Of a stretch of 19,696 nt of DNA, positions 1-8,875 are shown piece after piece (within the stretch, counting starts at the first letter, position 1; every line of letters starts with the position of its first letter). Under the pieces are notes generated by a model. The model searched no databases, had not been told where the DNA came from, and was given only the letters and a program-made list of their open reading frames with translations. Source of the DNA: an uncultured Actinomycetes bacterium (GTDB taxonomy: Bacteria; Actinomycetota; Actinomycetes; Nanopelagicales; Nanopelagicaceae); NCBI GenBank assembly GCA_903844585.1, contig CAIMUD010000167.1, positions 1 through 19,696 on the forward strand, given 5' to 3'. The translations under genes were made by a program, and so were the position numbers.

Positions 1-880
1 GATAACTCGAACGTACAAGAGGTCCGCTCATAACTCCAAGGAAGCCAATCTCCTTCGCCTCTGCAGCCATCTCAACAAACTCTTCTGGCTTTACCCAACG
101 CTCTACTGGATGGTGTTTATTTGTTGGTCGAAGATATTGGGTAATAGTGATGAGATCGCACCCGGCACTTCGCAAATCTTTTAGGGCTTGAGTAATCTCT
201 TCTCGCGTTTCTCCCAAACCTAAAATGAGATTTGATTTTGTAATGAGCCCATAATCGCGCGCCTGTGTGATGACATTTAGTGATAGATCGTAGGTAAAAG
301 CTGGGCGGATTCGTTTAAAGATTCGTGGCACTGTTTCCAGATTATGAGCAAAGACTTCCGGGCGAGTTTCAAATACTTCGTTCAAATATTTTGGGTTCCC
401 ACTGAAATCAGGTGCAAGCATTTCGACGCCACAACCTGGGTTGATCGCATGTACTTGGCGAATAGTTTCGGCGTAGAGCCATGCGCCTTCATCATCTAGA
501 TCATCTCGAGTAACTCCGGTAATGGTTGCGTAGCGCAGCCCCATTGATTGAACTGACTCAGCTACGCGACGCGGTTCGTCACGATCGAGTGGATCAGGTT
601 TGCCGGTATCAATATTGCAAAAATCGCAACGACGTGTGCATCGTTCGCCGCCGATAAGAAATGTTGCCTCTTTATCTTCCCAACATTCGAAAATATTTGG
701 GCATGCAGCTTCTTGGCAGACAGTGTGTAAGCCTTCTGTTTTAACTAACGAGCGCAGGCGTGTGTACTCAGGACCCATGTTGGCTCGAGTTTTGATCCAT
801 TCAGGCTTACGTTCAATTGGAGTTTCGGCGTTTCTAGCCTCAATGCGCAAAAGTTTGCGGCCATCTGGAGCGATACTCAT
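1..880 (-). CDS. lipA: Lipoyl synthase LipA, C-terminus beyond window edge
   Basis: Radical-SAM lipoyl synthase, which inserts two sulfurs into octanoyl groups on lipoyl domains to finish the lipoyl cofactor. I translated the minus strand from the ATG at 880: it encodes 293 residues before the window ends, so the C-terminus is missing. The auxiliary [4Fe-4S] ligands are C55, C60 and C66 (CX4CX5C, the LipA hallmark). The radical-SAM cluster ligands are C81, C85 and C88 (CX3CX2C, in the CTRRCDFC motif). Both cysteine sets are intact, so the enzyme should be active. Its ATG overlaps the lipB stop in an ATGA, so the pair is translationally coupled. Substrates made in this region include the two-lipoyl E2 at 5787-7403; the lpdA and gcvT products belong to complexes that use lipoate. 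Confidence 0.97.
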   Translation of the reverse strand, partial: MSIAPDGRKLLRIEARNAETPIERKPEWIKTRANMGPEYTRLRSLVKTEGLHTVCQEAACPNIFECWEDKEATFLIGGERCTRRCDFCNIDTGKPDPLDRDEPRRVAESVQSMGLRYATITGVTRDDLDDEGAWLYAETIRQVHAINPGCGVEMLAPDFSGNPKYLNEVFETRPEVFAHNLETVPRIFKRIRPAFTYDLSLNVITQARDYGLITKSNLILGLGETREEITQALKDLRSAGCDLITITQYLRPTNKHHPVERWVKPEEFVEMAAEAKEIGFLGVMSGPLVRSSY

Positions 881-1518
881 ATGGCCACCCTTTCTAAAGA
901 TTGGTTGATAAATTGTTCAACGATTGGAAGAACTTCTGCGACAGCAATCTTACGTCCAAGTTCGACTTCAAGTGAAGTAACGGCCGCATCGTCAATGCCA
1001 CAGGGGATAATTTGTGCGAAGGGGGCTAAATCTGGCGAGACATTGAGTGCAAAGCCATGCATTGTTACTCCGGTCGCAACTCGAATTCCAATGGCGGCAA
1101 TTTTGCGTTCGCCTTTTTCGTCGCATACCCAAACGCCAGTTCGACCACTTAATCTTTGGGCCGCTATCCCAAAGTGCTCACACACTTTGATTAACCCTGC
1201 TTCTAGTTCGCGGACAAAGCCAACTAGTTCGTGAGGTTTTTCCAGTTTAACAATTGGATATCCGATTAATTGACCAGGACCATGCCACGTTATTTTTCCA
1301 CCGCGATCGACATCAATGACTGGTGTGCCGTCTTGAGGTCTTTCATTATCTGCAGTTCTTTTACCTGCAGTAAATACCGAAGGATGTTCGAGAAGTATCA
1401 GAGTATTAAATTCGCTACCTTGGCTCACCCCTGCATGAACCTCTCGCTGCATGGCTAGCCCTATTTCGTAGGGGACAAGACCTGCACGGTTTATTTTGAT
1501 GGGGGAATGGAGAGGCAC
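877..1518 (-). CDS. lipB: Octanoyl-[acyl-carrier-protein]:protein octanoyltransferase LipB
   Basis: Transfers octanoate from acyl carrier protein to the lipoyl-domain lysine, the step before LipA. The 213 residues match the usual family length. Visible motifs are [17 protein letters not shown] (residues 72-88), the conserved active-site lysine in the ERKIAAIG segment (K139) and the active-site cysteine in IPCGI (C173). The start is GTG at 1518, with no Shine-Dalgarno in front. A TAGGCT hexamer lies 6 bases upstream (1530 to 1525 on the minus strand), which fits a leaderless transcript. It is first in a lipB-lipA operon: its TGA overlaps the lipA ATG. It is divergent from the MMPL transporter gene. 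Confidence 0.96.
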   Translation of the reverse strand: MPLHSPIKINRAGLVPYEIGLAMQREVHAGVSQGSEFNTLILLEHPSVFTAGKRTADNERPQDGTPVIDVDRGGKITWHGPGQLIGYPIVKLEKPHELVGFVRELEAGLIKVCEHFGIAAQRLSGRTGVWVCDEKGERKIAAIGIRVATGVTMHGFALNVSPDLAPFAQIIPCGIDDAAVTSLEVELGRKIAVAEVLPIVEQFINQSLERVAI

Positions 1519-1524
1519 GAGTAC

Positions 1525-1530
1525 AGCCTA
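1525..1530 (-). promoter_or_regulatory. Putative -10 element of lipB (leaderless)
   Basis: On the minus strand this reads TAGGCT and ends 6 bases before the lipB GTG, the spacing expected if transcription starts at the start codon. It forms one arm of a perfect inverted repeat (AGCCTA, 4-base loop, TAGGCT) whose other arm, at 1535-1540, reads TAGGCT on the plus strand. No convincing -35 box is visible. Confidence 0.55.
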
Positions 1531-1534
1531 AAGG

Positions 1535-1540
1535 TAGGCT
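1535..1540 (+). promoter_or_regulatory. Possible -10 element of the MMPL transporter gene
   Basis: The plus-strand arm of the inverted repeat 1525-1540 also reads TAGGCT. If used, transcription would begin around 1547 and leave a leader of about 45 bases containing the GAAAGG ribosome-binding site (1579-1584) in front of the GTG at 1593. The symmetry makes this attractive, but the element could equally be the loop of a small hairpin or an operator. Confidence 0.3.
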
Positions 1541-1592
1541 TAGCCATCTTGGAAACACCGCTCATTTGACCTAGCTTTGAAAGGCCTCATTC

Positions 1593-3752
1593 GTGTCAAC
1601 TCCCTCGAAAAATAAGAATCTATTGCGCCGTCCATTTGTTATAGCTCTCCTTGTGATCTTCGCTTGGTTTGGTGTAGGTGGTGGACTCGGTCCGCTTTTT
1701 GGGAAACTTTCCACAGTTCAGGAAAATGACAACGCAAACTTTCTTCCTAGCAACGCAGAGGCGACTAAGGCTGCAAAAAATATTGAAAAGTTTTCAACTG
1801 CAGAATCTCGCGCCTTGCCAACTCTCATCCTTTATTTGGGTCAGATTGATCAGAGCAAAATTGGCGCGCTCAACGCAGATCTCGCCAAAATTGGTGCGAA
1901 GAATATTGAAGGTACAAGCGTTCCCATCTCGAAGTATTTGCTTCCAGATCAACCAGTCTTTGCTTATCCATCAGAAGATGGAAAAGCGATGCTTGCATCA
2001 ATTCCCGTGATGGCAGATGCTGCCGCAGAACTTTTACCTAATAACAAGCCTGTCCTACCTGAAATTATTGCCACTCTTCGTGCTGAAGCAGCGGGCTTTG
2101 CCAAGGCCAATGGCCTAGTAGCCAAAGTGACAGGAATTGGAGCAATCCTTGGAGATCTTTTTGGAGCCTTTGGCGCAATTGATACAGCCCTTCTTGGCAC
2201 AACTCTCTTAGTTGTTTCCATTATTTTGATTATTGTTTATCGATCTCCAGTTCTATGGATTCTTCCTTTGCTATCTGCTCTCTTTGCTCTCTCATCTGCT
2301 GGTGGCGTTATTTATTTACTAGCAAAGAATGATGTGATTGCCCTCAATGGTCAATCACAAGGAATTCTTTCTGTACTTGTATTAGGTGCAGCAACTGATT
2401 ATGCGCTGCTTCTTATATCCAGATACAGAGAAGAGCTCCATCACTTTGAATCTCGATTTGATGCGATGAAAAGCGCTTACAAAGGAATTTTCGAACCAAT
2501 TTTGGCTTCCGGCACAACAGTGATGCTTAGCTTGCTCGTCTTATTAGCAAGTGAGCTTTCAAGTAACCGTGGGCTTGGACCAGTTGGTGCCATTGGTATT
2601 GCTGCTTCGACGTTGACAATTCTGACTCTGCTCCCGGCACTGCTGGTTGCATTTGGTCGTTGGATCTTCTGGCCTCGTATCCCGTGCTTTGATGATGTTG
2701 ATGCACAGCTCACTGGCACATGGGCAAAGGTTGGCAATTTAGTTGATCGACGCCCACGTCGAGTTTGGATTTCTACGGCGATACTTCTAGTAGTTCTTGC
2801 AGGTTTTTCAACTTCTCTGAATACCAAAGGCGTAGCAACGTCTGAGTCTTTTACAACTGAACAAGATTCAGTTGTTGGCCTAGATCTACTTACGCAACAT
2901 TTCCCCGGTGGAAGTGGGCAACCAACTCAAATTGTTACAACGGAGGCAAAGGCTGAAGCTGTAATTGCCGCAGTTAAGAAAGCACCAAATGTTTCAACTG
3001 TGGATTACACAAGAGTTTCGCCAACTATGCCAGGTGCGCCACTTTCAGCGGTCAAAGTTGTTGAAGGTAAAGTAATAGTAAATGCGACGCTTTCTGTGAG
3101 TCCAGATTCACGCGAAGCTATAAGTTCGATTCCAGAAATACGTAGCGTTGTTCATGCCGCTGATCCAGAGGCCCTCGTCGGTGGCTCGACTGCTGTTTCA
3201 TATGACATTGCTCAAGCCTCTTCTCGAGATAACAGAGTAATCATTCCTATTGTTTTGCTTCTCATTACAATCATCCTTGGAGTCTTGCTTCGCAGTATTG
3301 TTTCGGCGCTATTGCTCTTAATTACAGTTGTACTTTCTTATCTTGCAACTTTAGGTGCTAGCAAAATCGTATTTGACAATATTTTCCACTTTGCAGCTGC
3401 TGATCAGTCATTTCCATTATTTGCATTCATATTCTTAGTAGCACTTGGCATCGACTACAACATTTTCCTCATGACTCGCGTGCGAGAAGAATCGATAAAA
3501 ATAGGCACCAATGCAGGTGTAATCAAGGGCCTCACCGTTACAGGATCAGTTATTACATCTGCTGGAATTGTGCTCGCTGCAACGTTCGCTGTTCTTGGTG
3601 TAATTCCGCTCGTATTTTTGGCTGAATTAGGTTTTGCTGTCGCATTTGGAGTATTGCTCGACACAATTGTGGTGCGCTCACTTCTTGTACCAGCCCTAGT
3701 GCGTGAAATTGGTGGCAAAGTTTGGTGGCCGTCCAAGCTTCAGGATAGGTAA
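1593..3752 (+). CDS. MMPL/RND-superfamily membrane transporter (YdfJ-like)
   Basis: A 719-residue integral membrane protein with the internally duplicated MMPL layout: one N-terminal membrane segment (about residues 14-36), a soluble extracytoplasmic loop (about 40-195), a block of hydrophobic segments (about 195-355), then the same pattern repeated (membrane segment about 390-410, loop, helices about 550-710). Each half has a membrane Asp in a GxxxD-like context: D269 (AATDYALLLISRYREE) and D621 (LGIDYNIFLMTRVREE). In RND proteins such residues take part in proton coupling. The start is GTG, with GAAAGG 8 bases upstream. Members export lipids, siderophores or drugs; nothing here identifies the substrate. 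The FAD enzyme gene follows after 5 bases, so the two are probably cotranscribed. Confidence 0.9.
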   Translation: MSTPSKNKNLLRRPFVIALLVIFAWFGVGGGLGPLFGKLSTVQENDNANFLPSNAEATKAAKNIEKFSTAESRALPTLILYLGQIDQSKIGALNADLAKIGAKNIEGTSVPISKYLLPDQPVFAYPSEDGKAMLASIPVMADAAAELLPNNKPVLPEIIATLRAEAAGFAKANGLVAKVTGIGAILGDLFGAFGAIDTALLGTTLLVVSIILIIVYRSPVLWILPLLSALFALSSAGGVIYLLAKNDVIALNGQSQGILSVLVLGAATDYALLLISRYREELHHFESRFDAMKSAYKGIFEPILASGTTVMLSLLVLLASELSSNRGLGPVGAIGIAASTLTILTLLPALLVAFGRWIFWPRIPCFDDVDAQLTGTWAKVGNLVDRRPRRVWISTAILLVVLAGFSTSLNTKGVATSESFTTEQDSVVGLDLLTQHFPGGSGQPTQIVTTEAKAEAVIAAVKKAPNVSTVDYTRVSPTMPGAPLSAVKVVEGKVIVNATLSVSPDSREAISSIPEIRSVVHAADPEALVGGSTAVSYDIAQASSRDNRVIIPIVLLLITIILGVLLRSIVSALLLLITVVLSYLATLGASKIVFDNIFHFAAADQSFPLFAFIFLVALGIDYNIFLMTRVREESIKIGTNAGVIKGLTVTGSVITSAGIVLAATFAVLGVIPLVFLAELGFAVAFGVLLDTIVVRSLLVPALVREIGGKVWWPSKLQDR

Positions 3753-3757
3753 AAATA

Positions 3758-4882
3758 TTGGTCGTAGTAATTGGCGCTGGGCTTGCGGGCCTTAACGCAG
3801 CGCTAACTTTGCAGGAAGCTGGCAGAGATGTTCGCGTTGTAGAAGCTAGCAATCGTCCAGGTGGGCGCCTTACAACAGATTACGTTGATGGCTACCGCCT
3901 TGATCGTGGTTTCCAATTAATTAATTTGAATTATCCAGAGTTCAAGCGGTTGTCGATTGCGGGAGAGATAGATTTCATCCAAGCTCCGCGAGTAATAGAT
4001 ATTGTCATCGGTAAAGATGTCATTGGTCTTGGTGATCCTCGTGAAAGTTTTCATTCAATATTTGATGACCGTACAGGCTCGCTTCTTTCAAAGGCAGCGT
4101 TGCTAAAATATTTGGCTTCAACAGCTAGAAGTGGCGAAAGTGTAGAAGGCAATTTCATTCGCGCTGGTGCAGGATCGATATACCGTAGGGTGTTAAAGCC
4201 ATTTTTACAGGGGGTTTTCTTAACAGACCCAAGTCGAGTTGGCGCAATTACTGGCAAAGAAATTATCAAAAGTTTTATTGCTGGCAAGTCTGGAATACCT
4301 GCTGCTGGTGTGGCTAAAGTTTCCGAGGTACTGGCCTCGCGAGTGCGTAACATTGAATATAACTATCACGTTGAATCACTTGCAGAATTTGCCGGGCAGG
4401 AAGTTATCGTTGCAACGGATGCGACACACGCTGCTCAGCTTCTAGATTTACCTGCAACACCAGAACAACTGGCTTGCACAACGTGGTATCACGCAACAGA
4501 TCAAGCTCCCACAGAAAGTGCCAGACTCCGCATTGATAGTGAACAAAGAGGATCAATCATAAATTCGATAGTTATTTCTAATTTAGCGTCAAGCTATGCA
4601 CCCGTAGGTTCACATTTAATCGCCAGCACATCAATCACGCCTGTTTCAGAATCTGAGGTCAGACGCCACCTTTCAATTATCTGGGGCAGACCCACAACCC
4701 AATGGCAGTTAGTTGCAAAATTCGATATCCCTGCAGCTCTTGCGCTCTTCCCTGTTAACCCTTCTCTTGCTACTTCTTCGAGAATTACAAAGGGAATATA
4801 TATTGCAGGGGATTACAGAACATCACCATCGCAAAATGGGGCCTTACTTTCAGGTCGATTGGCAGCTGAAGAACTTATTTAA
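3758..4882 (+). CDS. FAD-dependent amine-oxidase/protoporphyrinogen-oxidase-like oxidoreductase
   Basis: A 374-residue flavoprotein. The N-terminus carries the Rossmann GxGxxG (GAGLAG, residues 6-11), an acidic residue for the ADP ribose (E29) and the RPGGRL motif (about 33-38) typical of amine oxidases, phytoene desaturases and protoporphyrinogen oxidases. The C-terminus has the usual second FAD-contact stretch (GIYIAGDYRTSPSQNGALLSG). The start must be the TTG at 3758: there is an in-frame stop just upstream and the dinucleotide motif begins at residue 6. It is somewhat short for the family. It follows the transporter gene by 5 bases. There are no carotenoid or haem genes in the window, so the substrate is unknown. 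Its stop is one base from the stop of the convergent epimerase gene. Confidence 0.85.
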   Translation: MVVVIGAGLAGLNAALTLQEAGRDVRVVEASNRPGGRLTTDYVDGYRLDRGFQLINLNYPEFKRLSIAGEIDFIQAPRVIDIVIGKDVIGLGDPRESFHSIFDDRTGSLLSKAALLKYLASTARSGESVEGNFIRAGAGSIYRRVLKPFLQGVFLTDPSRVGAITGKEIIKSFIAGKSGIPAAGVAKVSEVLASRVRNIEYNYHVESLAEFAGQEVIVATDATHAAQLLDLPATPEQLACTTWYHATDQAPTESARLRIDSEQRGSIINSIVISNLASSYAPVGSHLIASTSITPVSESEVRRHLSIIWGRPTTQWQLVAKFDIPAALALFPVNPSLATSSRITKGIYIAGDYRTSPSQNGALLSGRLAAEELI

Positions 4883-4883
4883 T

Positions 4884-5780
4884 TTAGCGTTCTACAAGTG
4901 CATCGAGTGCTGATGAGACGTGTGGATAGTCCCAAGAGAAACCGGCATCACTTAGTTTTTGGGGAATTACTTTTTTAGAACCCAAAATTTCAGAAGAGAA
5001 GCCACCCAAAGCCAATTTCAAAGCGATTGCTGGTGCTGGAAATAGTGCAGGACGTTTCATTGCACGAGCAAGTGCTGAAGTGAATTCCTGATTGGTTACT
5101 GGATTTGGTGAAGTTACATTCACGGGACCTTCAATATTTTTGTGGGAGAGTATGAAATCGATGGCGCGAATGTGATCGTGAAGAGTTATCCAAGACCACC
5201 ATTGTTTGCCAGATCCTAGTTTTCCACCTAAACCAATTCTAAAAAGTGGAAGCATTTTGCCTAACGCTCCACCCGTTGGATCTAGGACCAAACCAGTACG
5301 AATCTTCACGACGCGAACGTTTGTCCCAGCTAAATCTGCCGCAGCCTCCCATTCGCGGCAAACAGCGGCGAGAAAGTCATCACCTGAACTATCACTTTCA
5401 ACAACTCCACGGTTTCCGGATTCTCCGTACCAGCCAATTGCAGATGCGCAAATAAATAACGAAGGTTGCACTTGCAAAATGGCGTTTGCTATCGCAGTTG
5501 TTCCAAGTAATCGTGAGTTAAGGATCTCGGCCTTGTATTTCTTACTCCACCTTTTATCACCGACACCAACGCCTGCGAGGTGAATAACTGCATCCACACC
5601 CCGAAGAGCTTCGATATCTACATAGCCAGTTTTTGGATCCCATTTAATCTCATCGGATGAATTTGCCTCACGGCGCACAAGTCGCTGCACCGTATGCCCT
5701 TGTGATTTTAAGTGGCCAACGAGTGCGCTACCAATAAGACCAGAAGCTCCGGTAATTGCTATGCGTTGTTGAACTGGCAT
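4884..5780 (-). CDS. TIGR01777-family NAD(P)-binding epimerase-like protein (YfcH type)
   Basis: A 298-residue extended short-chain dehydrogenase. It has the N-terminal nucleotide-binding motif GASGLIG (11-17), the IHLAG segment (about 66-70), the family-typical SAIGWYG (113-119, Y118 the likely catalytic tyrosine) and a C-terminal DUF1731-like region (from about 245, with GSKKVIPQKLSDAGF). The family is annotated as epimerase/cell-division-inhibitor SulA-like, but its substrate is not established. It lies 6 bases downstream of the E2 gene and is probably the last gene of the lpdA-E2-epimerase operon. From general knowledge, this gene is often near lipB/sucB in actinobacteria. No strong ribosome-binding site is visible, so coupling to the upstream stop is likely. 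Confidence 0.9.
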   Translation of the reverse strand: MPVQQRIAITGASGLIGSALVGHLKSQGHTVQRLVRREANSSDEIKWDPKTGYVDIEALRGVDAVIHLAGVGVGDKRWSKKYKAEILNSRLLGTTAIANAILQVQPSLFICASAIGWYGESGNRGVVESDSSGDDFLAAVCREWEAAADLAGTNVRVVKIRTGLVLDPTGGALGKMLPLFRIGLGGKLGSGKQWWSWITLHDHIRAIDFILSHKNIEGPVNVTSPNPVTNQEFTSALARAMKRPALFPAPAIALKLALGGFSSEILGSKKVIPQKLSDAGFSWDYPHVSSALDALVER

Positions 5781-5786
5781 AACTAT

Positions 5787-7403
5787 TTAGAGACCTAAAT
5801 CAGATTCAAATGCTCCGCCTTCAAGACGCTCTTTGAGCGTGACGAGGAAGCGAGCGGCATCGGCGCCATCAACAATTCTGTGGTCATATGAAAGACCGAG
5901 GTAAACCATTGATCGAATTGCAATTGTTTCTCCGCCATCTTCGCCCTTAACAACCATTGGACGCTTAACGATTGCGCCAAGGCCAAGGATTGCAACCTGT
6001 GGTTGATTGATGATGGGAGTATCAAAGAGTGCACCGCGGCTACCTGTGTTTGTCAGTGTAAAAGTACCGCCACCTAATTCATCAGGGGTCACCTTGTTAT
6101 CGCGAGTACGCGCAGCCAAATCTGCGATCTTGCGTGCAATGCCACCCATATTTAAATCACCTGCGTTGTGAATAACTGGCACTAAGAGTCCACGTTCAGT
6201 ATCTACTGCGATACCTAGATGTTCTGCTCCATGATAAATAATTTGCTCACCTTCAACAGATGAATTCAGTACAGGGTGCTGCTTTAGCGCTTCGCACACA
6301 GCAACAGAGAAGAATGGAAGGAATGTAAGTTTTACACCTTCGCGAGCTTCAAATGTTGCCTTTGAACGTTCGCGAAGACGTGCAATTTTTGTTACGTCAA
6401 CCTCAATTACCGTTGTGAGCTGGGCACTGACTTGCAGTGATTCGACCATGCGTGCAGCGATAACTTTGCGAAGTCGTGACATCGTCACAGTTGTTCCACG
6501 AAGTGGAGATGCAGCAACTGGTGACGCTGGCGCTGATGAACGAGCAGGTGCGGCTTGCGAAGCAACTGATGTGGCAGCCTTTGGAGCTGCAGCTTCGACA
6601 TCTTCTTTACGGATACGTCCCCCGATGCCAGTTCCCTTGACTGAAGCAAGGTTTACACCGAGTTCGGAGGCAAGCTTACGAACAATTGGCGTGACATATG
6701 CATCGCTAGGTTGAGAAATAATTGATGCGACTGGCGCAGCAACGACTGGCGCAGCAACGACTGGCGCAGCAACGACTGGCGCAGCAACGACTGGCGCAGC
6801 AGGAGCGGGAGTAGAAACTGCTCCACCGCTTGCGCCAATAAGACCAAGTCGCGCGCCAACTGGCACTGTTGTATCTACTGCTACGTCGATTGAAAGAAGT
6901 GTTCCGGCAACAGGAGAAGGAATTTCTGTATCAACTTTATCTGTGGAAACTTCAAGGAGCCCTTCGTCAACTGCAACGGTATCCCCAACGTTTTTTAGCC
7001 AGCGCGTAACAGTTCCTTCACTTACGCTCTCACCGAGTGCAGGCATTGTAATAATTGTTCCGGCGCCGCTATTTGCTTGAGCAACTGGTGTAACTGGCGC
7101 TACCGGTGGTGGAGTTGGAGCTGCAACAACTGGCGCAGCAGGAGCAGGAGTTGAAGCAGGTGCTCCACCATCTGCAATCACTGCAAGTTCTGCGCCGACA
7201 GGAACTGTTTGATCTATTCCGACAACAATTTTCTGAAGTATTCCGGCAACCGGAGAAGGAATTTCTGTATCAACTTTATCTGTGGAAACTTCAAGGAGTG
7301 GTTCGTCAACGTTTACATGATCACCTTCGGCCTTAAGCCATCGAGTAACTGTTCCTTCACTCACGCTCTCACCAAGAGCGGGCATCGTCACTGAAAATGT
7401 CAT
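5787..7403 (-). CDS. sucB: Dihydrolipoamide acyltransferase E2 with two lipoyl domains (SucB/DlaT type)
   Basis: The E2 core of a 2-oxoacid dehydrogenase complex; it carries acyl groups on lipoyl-lysine and hands them to CoA. 538 residues in order: lipoyl domain 1 (about 1-78, STDKVDTEI with lipoyl K43), an Ala/Pro linker, lipoyl domain 2 (about 115-190, K156), a low-complexity linker with APVVA repeats (about 200-226), the peripheral subunit-binding domain (about 233-270) and the catalytic domain (about 303-535) with DHRIVDG (H508, D512). In actinobacteria a single such E2 usually serves pyruvate dehydrogenase, despite being named SucB, so the symbol is the common annotation rather than proof of substrate. 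An AGAGGA ribosome-binding site (7416 to 7411) overlaps the lpdA stop. The gap to lpdA is 12 bases. Confidence 0.95.
   Translation of the reverse strand: MTFSVTMPALGESVSEGTVTRWLKAEGDHVNVDEPLLEVSTDKVDTEIPSPVAGILQKIVVGIDQTVPVGAELAVIADGGAPASTPAPAAPVVAAPTPPPVAPVTPVAQANSGAGTIITMPALGESVSEGTVTRWLKNVGDTVAVDEGLLEVSTDKVDTEIPSPVAGTLLSIDVAVDTTVPVGARLGLIGASGGAVSTPAPAAPVVAAPVVAAPVVAAPVVAAPVASIISQPSDAYVTPIVRKLASELGVNLASVKGTGIGGRIRKEDVEAAAPKAATSVASQAAPARSSAPASPVAASPLRGTTVTMSRLRKVIAARMVESLQVSAQLTTVIEVDVTKIARLRERSKATFEAREGVKLTFLPFFSVAVCEALKQHPVLNSSVEGEQIIYHGAEHLGIAVDTERGLLVPVIHNAGDLNMGGIARKIADLAARTRDNKVTPDELGGGTFTLTNTGSRGALFDTPIINQPQVAILGLGAIVKRPMVVKGEDGGETIAIRSMVYLGLSYDHRIVDGADAARFLVTLKERLEGGAFESDLGL
6729..6801 (-). 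repeat. 15-bp tandem repeat inside the E2 linker
   Basis: Four perfect direct copies of a 15-base unit (plus-strand GACTGGCGCAGCAAC) begin at 6729, 6744, 6759 and 6774; a fifth, incomplete copy (13 bases) runs from 6789. Each unit encodes APVVA, and the length is a multiple of three, so gain or loss of a unit keeps the reading frame. The repeats form the flexible Ala/Pro linker between lipoyl domain 2 and the subunit-binding domain. Confidence 0.95.
6902..7310 (-). repeat. Near-identical lipoyl-domain direct repeat (6902-6971 and 7241-7310)
   Basis: The DNA encoding the lipoyl-lysine region of the two lipoyl domains is almost the same. Aligning 6902-6971 with 7241-7310 gives 66 identical bases out of 70, with no gap. 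The flanks of the two domains differ much more, so the central part looks recently homogenised or recently duplicated. Confidence 0.85.
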
Positions 7404-7415
7404 ATCAATTTCCTC

Positions 7416-8783
7416 TTATCCGTGCGCGTGAAGCGGTTTGCCTGCAAGAGCCATATGAGCTTCGCCCATAGTCTCCGACAGTGTTGGGTGTGCGTGAATG
7501 AGTGGAGCAACATCTTCAGCTGATGCTTCCCAGTTAAAAATCAATTGCGCTTCAGCAAGTAGCTCACCGACGCGCGCGCCAACCATATGTATGCCAAGTA
7601 CTGGACCATTTTTTTGTGAAACTAGTTTTATCGAACCTGCAGTTCGAAGGATTTGCGCCTTACCGTTTCCTGCGAGATCGTAATTAAGTTCAACAACATC
7701 ATGCCCACGTTCTTTAGCTTGCGCAGTTGTTAGCCCAACAGAAGCCACTTCTGGCTCTGAATATGTAACACGAGGAACACCGTCATAATTAATCGGACGA
7801 GGATTTAATCCAGCGATTTCTTCTGCAACCAGAATTCCCTCACCAAATCCAACATGTGCTAATTGCAGCGTTGGGATCAAGTCACCAACGGCCCAAATTC
7901 CGGGAATATTTGTTCGACATTTGTTATCGACCAAAATGTAGCCACGATCCATTGTGATGCCTTGTTCTTGATATCCAAGGCCTTCAGATACTGGTCCGCG
8001 CCCCACAGCAACAAGGAGAACTTCAGCGGTAAATTCTTTGCCATCCTCAAGAGTTACAGTCACGCTATCGGCGTTGACCTTATGTGATTTAAAGCGAACG
8101 CCAAGTTCAAAATTAATTCCGCGCTTGCGATATGCGCGCTCGAGTTGCTTGCTTGAAGATTCATCTTCAAGTGCAACTAAGTGAGGTAGCCCCTCAATAA
8201 TCGTTACTTCAGCGCCAAATGATTTCCAGACTGAAGCGAATTCGCATCCGATAACACCGCCACCCAAAACGATTGCGCTCTTTGGTACGTAATCCATTTT
8301 CATTGCGTGGTCCGATGTCATCACACGCTTTCCATCGATATCTAGGCCAGGAAGCGTCTTTGCATAAGAGCCTGTAGCGAGCAAAATATTCTTTCCTGTG
8401 TACTTAGTTCCGTTTACATCGATAGTGTCTTTAGAAACAAGTTTTCCGTGACCTTCTATGTAAGTGATGCCTCGGGATTTGACTAAGCCCTGAAGACCTT
8501 TATGTAGTTTTGAGACAACGCCATCTTTGTAAGAATTTACGCCAGTCATATCTATTGAATTAAAAGAGGCATTAACTCCGTAAGCACTAGCTTCGCGTGC
8601 GCCATCTGCAATCTCGCCAGCATGTAAAAGCGCTTTAGTTGGGATGCATCCACGGTGCAGGCAAGTACCACCGAGCTTGTCTGCTTCGATGAGTGCAACG
8701 GAAAGACCTAACTGCGATCCACGAAGAGCTGCTGCGTAACCACCGCTGCCGCCACCTAGAACGACAAGATCGAAATTCGACAC
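7416..8783 (-). CDS. lpdA: Dihydrolipoyl dehydrogenase (E3)
   Basis: A flavoprotein disulfide reductase that reoxidises dihydrolipoyl groups of 2-oxoacid dehydrogenases and the glycine cleavage H-protein, giving NADH. 455 residues, normal length: FAD-binding GGGSGG near residues 10-15, the redox-active disulfide in GGTCLHRGCIPTK (C41 and C46), an NAD-binding GGGVIG around 174-179, the FAD motif AVGDL (about 311-315) and the C-terminal HPTLSE dyad (H432, E437) of the partner subunit. The start is GTG at 8783, with AGGGAG 8 bases upstream (8797 to 8792). The E2 follows 12 bases downstream. It can serve both the E2 complex here and the glycine cleavage system represented by gcvT. Confidence 0.96.
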   Translation of the reverse strand: MSNFDLVVLGGGSGGYAAALRGSQLGLSVALIEADKLGGTCLHRGCIPTKALLHAGEIADGAREASAYGVNASFNSIDMTGVNSYKDGVVSKLHKGLQGLVKSRGITYIEGHGKLVSKDTIDVNGTKYTGKNILLATGSYAKTLPGLDIDGKRVMTSDHAMKMDYVPKSAIVLGGGVIGCEFASVWKSFGAEVTIIEGLPHLVALEDESSSKQLERAYRKRGINFELGVRFKSHKVNADSVTVTLEDGKEFTAEVLLVAVGRGPVSEGLGYQEQGITMDRGYILVDNKCRTNIPGIWAVGDLIPTLQLAHVGFGEGILVAEEIAGLNPRPINYDGVPRVTYSEPEVASVGLTTAQAKERGHDVVELNYDLAGNGKAQILRTAGSIKLVSQKNGPVLGIHMVGARVGELLAEAQLIFNWEASAEDVAPLIHAHPTLSETMGEAHMALAGKPLHAHG

Positions 8784-8875
8784 CTGGAGAACTCCCTCTT
8801 AAGCATGAGTAACTACTGGCCCTATCTTGCCAGCCTGTCGGGGAAATTGACGAACTGGGGGTGTGCCCTTAGTTA

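Noticed and set aside
600..908. Plus-strand frames opposite lipA and lipB
   Set aside because: They are antisense to lipA/lipB, whose conserved cysteine and active-site motifs prove the coding strand.
6729..6801. Possible CRISPR or clustered repeat array
   Set aside because: The units are directly abutting 15-mers with no spacers, in frame within a coding sequence.
6653..6859. Minus-strand frame with LLRQS repeats inside the E2 gene
   Set aside because: It is an out-of-frame reading of the 15-bp tandem repeat within the E2 linker, not a separate gene.
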